64,000 nucleotides of DNA from Archegozetes longisetosus (taxonomy: Eukaryota > Arthropoda > Arachnida > Sarcoptiformes > Trhypochthoniidae). Below are positions 13,124 to 23,534 of this stretch, in pieces. The notes beneath the pieces were generated by a model that saw nothing but the letters and a program-made list of their open reading frames with translations, made no database searches and was not told the DNA's origin. Where the stretch lies: assembly GCA_018873245.2 (NCBI GenBank), contig JAEMBT020000006.1, positions 10,667,855-10,731,854 of the forward strand. The letters run 5' to 3'. The translations under genes and the position numbers were made by a program. Within the stretch, counting starts at the first letter, position 1. Each line of letters starts with the position of its first letter.

Positions 13124-13572
13124 TTTCGCCGAACTGCATTTGGCCGAATTTGCATACAGGCAAAAATATTTATAAAAATAAAAATTTTTCTTTCCTACAA
13201 ATAAACTCAAGTAGCCGGGAATCAAGCTAAGTGGGAACAGAATTCTATATTTCAACAAAAATCAAAATTTTAGTTTAAGTTAGAACATTTTTTACTGTTT
13301 ATATTATTCTTAAGTTAATTCATCTCTGTATAGACTTGAAAACCGGGTAAATTTTAGGATTATTTTTTGGTAAACACTTAGATAAGAATGCTTCGAAAAT
13401 ATTGAGTGGCTCTTTTCTCTCAAAATAAGTTACCATTCCTGTGGAATCTAAATTTTGTTCCACGAAATACACAACTCATACTACCCGACACCGAAAAATC
13501 TTATAGATAGGTTCACCTATTTTTAGATTCGGAGAAATGGCATCGGCGAAATGCACTTAGGCGAAACGGTAC
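13124..13572. mobile_element. Inverted-repeat element with GCATTTCGCC-type termini
   Basis: The left end contains TTTTCGCCGAACTGCATTTG followed by GCCGAA. The right end, reverse-complemented, contains GTTTCGCCTAAGTGCATTTC followed by GCCGA. These match over about 30 bases and each end carries an internal near-repeat of the TTCGCC-AA unit. The roughly 400 bases between them have no ORF. I take it as a short non-autonomous DNA element or a solo pair of termini. The superfamily is not assigned. Confidence 0.5.
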
Positions 13573-15794
13573 ATAATCATATACTACAAAATTGACAAAA
13601 GCTTACTATCGCGTTACCAACAAATCTATGCGATATCTAAAACTGCAATCGAGATGATCTTGAATATTAATTTGAATTATTAGTAAGTTATCTGGTTGTA
13701 GTTAAATGATTTTCTGGAAAATCGAGAAAACCAAGATCAGTGTCTGCAATACATAAATGAGAAAAGAAGTACGGAAGTAAAATTCGTTTAATAAAAAAGT
13801 CATTATTTCACAACTTGTTGCCTAGTTTTGGAAAACTCTAAATCAAAGTAAGTTTTCATCTAATTCCAATTATTTTGATAATTTGATTGCTTCGTTAGTC
13901 ACTAATGTATTGATACTTTATTACGCGACACATTATTAGGCTGGTTTTCAATTCATTTGATATAGTTTCAATCATCTTTTCTGAACAAAATTGGACTTAT
14001 TTTTCCGCTAAAACGTACTGAAACACAAATAAACCAAAGTTTTAATTCTGTAATTTGATTGAGAATTCAAAAATGAGTTAAGCCAACTTGCTTGTTTTCC
14101 CAACAAAGCATTTACAACCAAATTGAGTTGCATTTGCAATGCATGCAATGCTATTTGCAGTGAGCAGTACTTGAGTAGTGCTATCAGAAAAGCTACGAAC
14201 AGTTATTGCATTGCTATTTCCAATTTAAAAGTTTATTCAAAGAGTACAAAGTTTAAAAGCAACTGTATTCGTTTAACCCAAATTAGATTATACTAATTAT
14301 CTATTATCTCTTTTCTGAGACATTGCCATAAGTATTTTTTCATATTTTTGAAAAATTAAACCACTATTAATCTGATATATGATTATTTTTCTAATTTTGG
14401 TTACTTATCACTTTTATGGCTTGTTGCGACCTTATAGTACTGGCATTATCAAATATCAATTCGGTTCTGTGTCTCATTTTAATCATACAATTAATATGAA
14501 CGCAATATGATCAAGTATTTAATACGAATAAAATATCTATAATGTTTGTCAAAGTAAGAAACCGAAGTAGACTTCAAATGTTCATAGCTTTTCTGATAGA
14601 AATACTTAAACACTGCCTACTGCAAGTAGTAATGGAAAAGACACTTAACTAAGCTGTAAGAAACCTCTATGCGTTCAAACATTCGTGCTTTTGTTGTTTT
14701 TAATCAAATGCATTGAAAGCATCGTTTCGCTTGAAATCTCATTTAAATGTCTAAAAATTATGATTATTAATAAACATTAGCTTTTGTATTACTCTTTTGC
14801 GTATTTGAAATGAAGAGCGAATGAACTGGCTATTTTGTAAACTTTGCTTCAGTTTAAGGGTTATTCTGAGTTGAACTGCCGAATTTTAGCAACCTCTTAC
14901 TCCGAAATTCCTATTCGTTATATATAATTTGTGCTCATTTGTGTTTTCATTTAGCATTAAGTTTTGTGCGAATCTCGCAATCTAGTTAAACAAAATGCTC
15001 CAAATCCATCAATTTTCACTGAAAAGTATCGTAAACTATATTACAATTTGAAACACTGAGACTATTTGAATAAGAGTGATCAGAAAGTTAGGCAAAGCTA
15101 TTGAATTGAAACAATGAAAGTGTTGTGACTTATGTAAACTGCGTCAGACTTAAATATATGATGGGAACGGTTTTATAATTTAATCGCAGTTTGATTTGTT
15201 GTACACTGTTTGAAGCCTTAGAAACACAGCTATTATAAATAGATTTGAAATGATTGAATAGTTTAGTATCTCAAATACGCCAATTGCAATTAGAGATAAA
15301 TCGATTCTTAACAATTTTATCTCTCACAAGATTAAAAGGATTCAGGGTGATTAATAAGTGATCAGATTTACTTATAAGTAGCGATTTTATGCGTCATTTG
15401 TGGAAGCAATTACTGAACCAAAACTGAATTCAATTCATCTCATTTCATTTCACTGCACTTAAGTTATAGAATTGCGAAAAACAATCCAATTGCAAATTAG
15501 ATAAAAATCATTACCGTCATATAACTAGGCATAAGATGTATTTTATCAATCAACAGACTTCTATTGTAACACTCCTCAATTGAGATTATCAGTTGAAGCC
15601 TAAAGTAAACACTTGGTTCAAGAGTAGCCGACTTTCCAATTACTTTTAATTTAGACCTTTTCAGAGTCACACTAACAACAAGTAATACAACAATAACTAT
15701 TTGAGCCTTTTTTCACTTTTCACTTTTTTAGTTAGTTTTATTTAAATATTTTCAACTGGATGAATTGCATAATAAGTATTGATAGACAATTAAA
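13573..15794. other. Gene-free A+T-rich sequence
   Basis: No gene, RNA gene or ordered repeat seen. The last 130 bases are pyrimidine-rich (runs of TTTTTTCAC) and lead into the next gene's start codon. They probably include its promoter or leader. Confidence 0.45.
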
Positions 15795-18700
15795 ATGCGT
15801 GTGATACTTTGGTTTATGATTCTGGCAGCAAATATTCCTCATAATACTGATACGCAACTAACGCATCATAGCAAATATATTAAAGTCAATTCTGACCAAA
15901 ATTTTCAATTAACTTTACAGAACCACTTTGATCTAGAAGATAATACCATATTATGTGAGTACTTTATACCATTTTAACAAACTTTGCCTTTCAGTCAGTT
16001 ATAATAATTGTGTGTCGTTGCATTCCGGGAGTGTATCGTCAAATCAAATACAATTCAAGTTTATTGTGCTGTCAAATTGTCAATATTTTAGTCCTAACCA
16101 TCTTGACTGAGGACTGAAATGCTCGAAACCTAAAATATTTGTAATCAATTTTTATGATCTTGCTTACAACCTTCAAGTAAACCTTGAATTAATGATGCAA
16201 TAGAAGCATTGCGTTTTGTGTTTGTGATATCTGTCATACTAGTAAACACATTGAACAACTCTGACTCAGATGATTTGTTGTGTTTACGTGCAGGTACTAA
16301 GAAAGGTATTCTCTATTTCTCAGTTTTATTAGATCTATAGATATGCCTTTAATGCGTAGTTTTGTTAAGTTATTACTCAACAAAATTAACAAAACATTTT
16401 GCTCATAAATCTTAAAATGTAAAATAAATATAATATTATGAATCAACGTAAACATTTAATGATGAAAACTCACTCATTCAATTTATGTTATTTATCTATG
16501 AGTATTAAACAATCAAAACTATTTACGAGGCACGCGTTAGACGAGAAAATAAAACTATTTGTATACTAGTATAGCATTGATAGTATGATTAAAACGCGAT
16601 AAATTTGCCATAAAAATGCGTGTTTTACTCATTTCTATTATAGTAATCTAAAAATGAAATTAGCTAGCTAATAAGAAATGAGTCATTGTCTGTAATCTGA
16701 GAATTTGCCGATTAATTATTTAATCATTTTAACACTTGAAATCGTCATATAGATAGATGCAATTTTCCTGATTTGTTAGATTCACAACTAATACGGACCA
16801 ATGAATTACATGTTTTTAATCGTTATTTTCCCATAAGTAATCAATTTTGTTATCGTAACTTCGATAATGAGTTAAATATGGCACTATTTCATAAGTGAAG
16901 GATTTCTATATCTATAGCCTAGAAAAAAGTTGCACTTTTTTCTAACTATTTATTAATTACATTGGTTTAGTAAAATTGCATTCTTATTGTCCCAATCTCT
17001 ATTGATCCAATTGGACTCGTAGACTAAGTACTAATAGTTAGAATAGTTTCCATATAGCTTTTGCACTAAAACTTTCACTTCATTTCAGTGAAACAATTGG
17101 AGAAAGGCTTTTATTCAAGTTCAATTATTACATTGTTGAGACTATTTTTATTAGCAGTAATTGGATCAGCTATATAGTACCTCTTCCTGATTACTGATTG
17201 TAATGATTATAAAGTCTACAACTCATAGACTACAACAATGATTTGATTAATTTAGTAGTTATTAGTATCTGTTGGAAAATTTGAAACTTTCTAACTTAAG
17301 ATACTTCATATCTGAAAGTGTTTGTTCTTATCGTTTAACTTTCTATCGAATGATTGTTAGTCTATCAAAACTGTTAACGCAAGTCCAAAATCACGCTATT
17401 TCACGAGCCTTTTAGTTTCAATTGACGTTAAAGTTTTAAATAGACTAATTTTGAGCTAATTGTCTTCATGTAGCTTAACGATAGCTCACTATTTATAGTT
17501 TTCTGTTATTATAATATTTGATAACCTGCAGCAAGTTTATCACTATGAAATTATGCCAAAACTTTTAGATGAAAATATCTTTTCAGGATGTATTTTGATT
17601 ACTGCCTAGAATATGCTCGGATTACGAAAATAAATTTTCCACTTTAAACCGTTACAATAGAGTTGCACGACATAAACAAGTCGAATTTCTAGTACTAATT
17701 GCCAGTTATCTGAACTGTTTATATTATACAAATTTATTGTTATTAAATGAAACGACAAATTCTATTCATTCTTATTTTAAATAGAAATTGCATCACTTAT
17801 ACTATTCTGTTAGCGTAACAGTTACTGCTTTGCTTTTCTGATAAAATCTCATGCAATTCAACTATACTCCGTCTCATCTATTCTAACCTCTTCAGTAATT
17901 CAGAACATTTAATCAGTTTTTCTTTTTGTTTGATCATTTTTTGCTGTCTTTAGAGACGACTACAGTTTAATGGCATCAGTTCCTAAACATTTGTTTTTAT
18001 GGATTAGAAAAATTTTGAATAGGCTTTTGTTCTCAACCTTACGAAACTGTATTAGTACTTCGAATGTGCTTGAACATTTTATAATTCTCTTCAATGCGTA
18101 TTTCATATACAACCTTTTCGAATAATCTCTAAAAATATTCCGAACATATATACTCTAAAGCCTTATTTTACACAAAACAGGCTACAAATTTGACACAATA
18201 CCAAGCTTTAAAGAGTTTGGACTTATCTATTAATGGGCTTAATCTATAAATAAAATTCGATAAAAATGAATTAACAGATCAATATAGCATTGAAGCAGAG
18301 CTTCAGAGTGACCTTAAGAGAGATCTAAATGCGGATACGAATTGAATTCCGTCATAAATACGCTTTTGTACATGATTGATTGCCTTTATCATATACGACT
18401 TCTAAATCGACAAAAGTTAGAAGGCATTTAGGGAAATAATTGAAAACTATCTCGATTCTTGTAGCGTGTTATCTATTAAAATTTGTCCAAAGTCAAGTTA
18501 AATGTAAATTTGACCATAGATTATTTTATGATGACATTATTTCAGGGTTGCACCATTGTGTTTTAGTGTAAAAAAATAAAATTCTCTATTTTTAAACATA
18601 AACTCTGTGGAAAATTGTAGATTTGCAGCTTGACTTTGAAAATGATGTTATTTTAAATATAATTTAATGACACAAAAAGATTGTTGTTGGCCCATAGAAC

Positions 18701-20899
18701 ATTTCAGTAAACTGGTATTCGGCTGAAAATGTGAAAACGTGATGTTAAGTAAGACGCGTCCACTTTGAAAAGCCATAACACAGTTATCAATATTTTTTTC
18801 TAAAATGTTGAGCAACTCCACCTCAGACAAAATAAGAAACAATTTTTAGCACATCATAAACATGCCTCCTTAAAGTTAGAAATTTGATCAAAACAAACTA
18901 TTTTGAAAGTCATGTTTCAAGAGTGGGATGGGTTAGAAAACATCAAATGTTCGTCAAAATAATCAAGTCCATTTTACGTGAGAGTAACTGCATGCCATAT
19001 ACAAAAATTCGATCAAATTACCTAGCTTATCTCGAAAGTAGATTTCTAAAAAATCTTAATCATTAATATAAAATTTCTTTTTTAAAACTACTATCTATGA
19101 ATTTTAGCGAAAACTAGATTTTTCTAATTATTTCATTTTGATTAAAATCTTTTACTTTAGACAATCATAGCTCCTTCCATGTTCATGACATTCGAAGAAG
19201 AGTTCGATATTCAGTTTGAGATAGAGTTGCTCAGTATCTTAGAAAAAGATCGATGACTGAATTGTAATTTTTCAAAGTTGGTGTGTCTTATGTAATATGA
19301 CGTTAATATATCTTCAATGAGCTAACAATAACCATTTTCTCTTCTTAAATCTTATTAAAACTAACAAGATCACTTTCAGAATTGTTTAAATCCTTATAAT
19401 CCATATTTAATCGGCTTTTTCCCTAAGATGTATCTAATTTCATTTGACTCAGTTTCTCAATGCTGTATTTCATATTAAAAATAATTTCTATTATTAATAA
19501 TTGAAGTTAAATCGAAACAAGTTTCTGTTTAAATCGGTAGTACTGTAACGCATAACTAGACATACTTTTTCGAATCATTTGGTCTGTCACCTGATACCCT
19601 ATTCTCAAGCTTTCTATTAAATTGAAAGTTAGATCTACACTTAGTCAAAATTGGTTACTTTGACTCTTAACTGATGATTTACATTCCAAAGACTGATTAA
19701 ATATTGCTAGACTTTAGGAAACTATTTTTATATAGATTTCGCCTACAATCCATCAAAGTATATATTTTAAACATTTTGGAGACTTTTTGAAATAGCTTCA
19801 ACTTATCTAACGCGTAAGCATTCCTACTGAGAAAGTTTTGCGTTTTCTCCAATTCATTACATGCATTCTTTGAATAAGTGAAAATTTGATGTTCTTTCGT
19901 TTCAAAGATTAGATTTTGAATAAAACAGTCACAGTCACTCCTAGGCTATGAATTTGTACGTACTCGAGCCCGACGCACTTTGGTATTTAAGTTTAACATT
20001 AACCTTAAAGCTCGCACTTTCCAAGCTGGCTTCCAAGGAGAAGTCTAAATATTTTGTAGATCACACAAAGCATTTAATTACATATCAGATTCAATAGATT
20101 GCAAACTTAGAGATAATTTTATTTCTAACAACATATTTCTCCTCTAAAATCTTTAAAATATATTGATATTTTCTAAAATAATTTTTCTCACTATTAAACA
20201 GGTCTAAAATTTATGAGCAAAAGAGGGAGTGATCGAAATATGACAAATATGTGCCATAAGGATGACTACAATTACTGCAAAGAATCGAAATTGAAAAGTG
20301 AATCAAGTTTAGTGAAAGTATTATTGAAAGTATTGACCTTCTTATTACTGAAGTTAGTGGTGAAATATTCAATAACTTCAAGACTAAAGTTCATAGTAAA
20401 GAAATCAACATTTGTAGTGATAACATTGATGGCAAAAACTTTGACAATAGCATTATGTAAAGCTATAACTAGAATGGCTTTATATCCAGTAATTCGTACT
20501 TCAGTTAAAGTATTCTTTATTTTGTTACTTAAAGCTATTATGAAACCAGTGTCCAAACCGACAGTTAGAATACTCAAACATTCATTCACTGACATTCTAA
20601 TAATACAATATATTATCAAAACGATCGCTTTATTATCCATTAAAATCATTATCAAAACTATTGTTATCAAATTTTTAATTTTGGTTTTCCAAACTTCATA
20701 TATTGTCTATTCATTGGATGCAATATTAGTGAGAGTTTCACTCATATTAACGCTCAAAATGATTATTAAGGAGTCTATGAAACCGCTTGTAAAAAGTAAG
20801 AATGGATCGAAGAAAACTTCTTCTAAAGTTGGCTCAAAGAAGAAAATAGTGATATTTTTAATTAGAAAGTTATTACTAAGCTGCTCAAACTGCCCCTAA
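15795..20899 (+). CDS. Predicted secreted or membrane protein with lysine-spaced hydrophobic body
   Basis: Exon 1 (15795-15954) ends at a consensus donor TTAT|GTGAGT in phase 1. Exon 2 (20202-20899) begins after AAACAG in the matching phase, the split codon giving Cys54. The product is 285 residues. The N-terminus (MRVILWFMILAA) is signal-like, then about 60 mostly polar residues with three further cysteines or near-cysteine positions. After that come about 190 residues made largely of I, L, V, T, S and K, with Lys or Arg recurring every 4-5 residues (for example LLLKAIMKPVSK and LTLKMIIKESMKPLVK), and a final basic tail rich in KS and KK. A 228-codon run without a stop is unlikely by chance in DNA this A+T-rich, which supports a real exon. 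The 4.2-kb intron is inferred only from phase and splice sites. No family is recognised. Exon 2 could instead belong to a gene with other upstream exons. Confidence 0.45.
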
Positions 20900-21067
20900 T
20901 CAAAATGCTATTATGAGAATCAGATTCAATCATTAGCATTTTATCCATTTCAGTATTTAATTATTGCATTTTTAGGTCAAATCTTTTCTAACTTTTGTAT
21001 TATATTATAGTTTTTCAATTGTATTAATTTTGAGAAAAATACTCGTTTGTAAACTTTCTTACCATTT

Positions 21068-21073
21068 AATAAA
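21068..21073 (+). terminator. Poly(A) signal AATAAA
   Basis: Canonical AATAAA about 170 bases after the stop codon at 20899, on the same strand, consistent with the 3' end of that transcript. Confidence 0.5.
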
Positions 21074-21445
21074 CAAACTATTAATATATTGAACCAAATT
21101 TTTAGTTAACTTCAAGTTTCAATTGCGTCAACTATCGTTAGAACCATTGAAAAGTATTTGAAACACTTTTTATTGAGATAGTAGAAAGCAGAAAATCAAG
21201 TTGAGAAAGTTTTCTTTTCATTCACGTTTGATTGGTTTATATTATGCTTTGAATCAATCAACTTCATAGTTTGAGGCTTTAATACTAATATAAATCTTGT
21301 TTACATTAATAAATCTTATGTATCACAAGTCCTGTTAGACTTACGTCCCTTATTATCTTTTCCGGTGTTGTACCAAATGTGAGTGTTATTTAAGTGCCTA
21401 AAATTCGTCTTATCCCCTCTCGTATCTTCACATGACTTGAATGTG

Positions 21446-21448
<3 letters not shown>

Positions 21449-21494
<46 letters not shown>
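21449..21494. repeat. (TC)n microsatellite
   Basis: A pure 46-base TC dinucleotide run about 320 bases upstream of the Ly6 start codon. It opens frames on both strands that are only repeat translations (alternating Ser-Leu, or Arg-Glu). Confidence 0.97.
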
Positions 21495-21498
<4 letters not shown>

Positions 21499-21815
21499 AC
21501 GCACATCAGAGAGCACACACATGACACACACCACTCTCTCTTATAGCCATTTACATAGAGAAGAATCAAATTATGTCACTACTCGAGTGTTGTAATGCTC
21601 TCTACACTATTGAGCTCGAAAATAGATGCACTTATTTTTAGCGTTTATATAATCCTCTTCATTGCTATTACAACTGTCTTTGGGTGCCTTTGGTTAGCAT
21701 TGAGTAGTTAGCGAAAGTTTTTTCCTATATTACTTTGAAAGTGCAGCACAAGTAGTGGCCTTTCCAGTTAAGTCTTTTAATACACCGCCTCTCAACCCCA
21801 TTTTATTCTCCAAAT

Positions 21816-22283
21816 ATGATTCATTTGAAAATGTTCAATTTTTTTATCATTACTTTATTAATTCTAATTGTGGCCAAAACTGGATTAGCCATTAGTTGTT
21901 GGCAGTGCAACTCTTTCACTGATAGTGAATGTGAATCTCTTCCCTCTGGCCAACAGAATAAAAGTGCGTTACCTGAAAATATTCGCAATTTTTATGTGGA
22001 CTGCAACAGTCTTAACGATTCGTTCGCTGGAAAGTACAAGTTATGCAGAAAACAAGAGCAATCCATTTCAAGCCAAGTTAGGATAATTCGCGGTTGCGGC
22101 ATCGAGAGCTCATCCAAACCTTGCTATAAGACAGCTAATCCACCCGTCAAGACATTTGTCTGTCAGTGCGAAGAAGATGGTTGTAATTTCAGTTCTCAAC
22201 TCAACTTCAATCAAGTTTTAGTCGTAATCTCTTTTTTTGTATCATTTTATATTAGTGCTAATTGTTTATATGCAAACATATAA
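21816..22283 (+). CDS. UPAR/Ly6-domain protein, QVR/sleepless-like, GPI-anchored
   Basis: A single uninterrupted frame of 155 residues. Residues 1-25 form a signal peptide ending GLA. The mature part has ten cysteines in the three-finger order, beginning ISCWQCNSF and ending VCQCEEDGCNFS, with the family's closing Cys-Asn. The KLCRKQEQ and IIRGCG segments resemble the arthropod quiver/sleepless/boudin group. The last 22 residues are hydrophobic (VLVVISFFVSF...), as expected for a GPI-attachment signal. Members act at the cell surface as chaperones or modulators of channels, receptors and septate junctions; which role applies here cannot be told. A TATATAAT at 21646-21653 is a possible promoter element. 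The lack of introns is unusual for the family and may indicate a retrocopy or secondary loss. The frame is intact, so decay is not indicated. Confidence 0.85.
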   Translation: MIHLKMFNFFIITLLILIVAKTGLAISCWQCNSFTDSECESLPSGQQNKSALPENIRNFYVDCNSLNDSFAGKYKLCRKQEQSISSQVRIIRGCGIESSSKPCYKTANPPVKTFVCQCEEDGCNFSSQLNFNQVLVVISFFVSFYISANCLYANI

Positions 22284-22307
22284 AATGCTCTTATATTAGA
22301 TGCATAG

Positions 22308-22327
22308 ATATATATATATATATATAT
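22308..22327. repeat. (TA)n microsatellite
   Basis: A short TA dinucleotide run in the presumed 3' untranslated region of the Ly6 gene. Confidence 0.9.
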
Positions 22328-22675
22328 CTTTAGGAATTATAGTTTTGTTTCAATACAAATATCTGCTCCTCTTAAATGTCTCACAAGTTATAAATAGTTA
22401 TTATGGATCAAAATGTAATTCAATTAAAGTAAACATCAAACCATTTAATATTCTGTTTGAGCTCAATATTAATTAAATGTTTGAATATTTAATAGATTTA
22501 CTGAGATTTTGTATAAAGTTATATAGTTTTAGAATCTGGTAAATGAATTATTATTTAAAACTACCATAGTTGCTTTGATTAACTGTGAGTTGGCAACTGT
22601 GTTAGGGATTAAGCCTTCAAACCATTGCAAATAACTAGGACACAAACCAATCCTTTCAATGTTATCAAAACTTTG

Positions 22676-22681
22676 AATAAA
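22676..22681 (+). terminator. Poly(A) signal AATAAA
   Basis: AATAAA about 390 bases after the Ly6 stop codon on the same strand; a plausible 3' end signal. Confidence 0.4.
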
Positions 22682-23534
22682 TATTTAATACATAGTTCTA
22701 AAATTCATATCTCCGGTCTGATTAAATTTCTGATTAGTTATGCTCTCATATTGAATGCATTATATACTTTATAGATTGTTAAATAAATTGCAATTTATTC
22801 TTAAATCAAATCCTCAATTTGCTTTATTTCAATCTTTGGGATCTCTTTTAACTAACAATTAAATCAACGAAGGAATTACTGCTTTAATTACATTACATTT
22901 ATATATTTATATTTATATATATTTTTCATATAATCATAAACACATTTGATGGCACTTTGAGGTCAAGGACGGAATTCCAGAGAAGTATTTGATTTACAAT
23001 TAAAATAACAAAATAAATTACAACTGTGTTAATGCATAGACAAAATAAATGAGAATTTCGAAAAAAATCTTCAAACACAAAATTAAGTATAAAAACTATA
23101 CAAAATAAAATACAATAACTTTTTATAATACTGTCCTAAAATGTAGTTCAGTCTCAAGAATTGATAGCTTTGCTAATACTGAAACAGATCAATGAAATAC
23201 TTCGGTTATTAGAATTGATGCTTAACTATTGATAGATATGTGAGATTTTGTTAATACTTTTTTGAAGTTCACTTCATGAATGATTGATCACAAGCAACTT
23301 ATAGAGTATCTTAGAGAGGAGGGAATCAATAGTTCTTTGGTGAACTATTATTGTTCTGCTTCCCATAAAGTTGATTCAAACTAACCAAAATGAACCTTTC
23401 GCTATAAATGCTGAACAGAGTGCACAAACTCTAGAAGTCCTAACTCTAACCGAAGTATAGATTAATTTAGATGAAATGATAGATGGACTAGAATTAAATT
23501 AATGAAATCATGTTCTGAAATAAAATCATTTAAA
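22682..23534. other. Convergent intergenic region / 3' untranslated sequence
   Basis: Lies between the 3' ends of the Ly6 gene (+) and the coiled-coil gene (-). It is very A+T-rich with TATATTTATA-like runs near 22900-22925. No ORF or RNA gene seen. Confidence 0.5.

Noticed and set aside
18648-19066. Two head-to-head frames of 64 and 60 codons on opposite strands
   Set aside because: Considered as a degraded transposon, but no transposase motif, no inverted termini and no splice sites. They lie inside the inferred 4.2-kb intron.
21316-21595. Frames across the TC repeat on both strands
   Set aside because: They are translations of a dinucleotide microsatellite (Ser-Leu and Arg-Glu runs).
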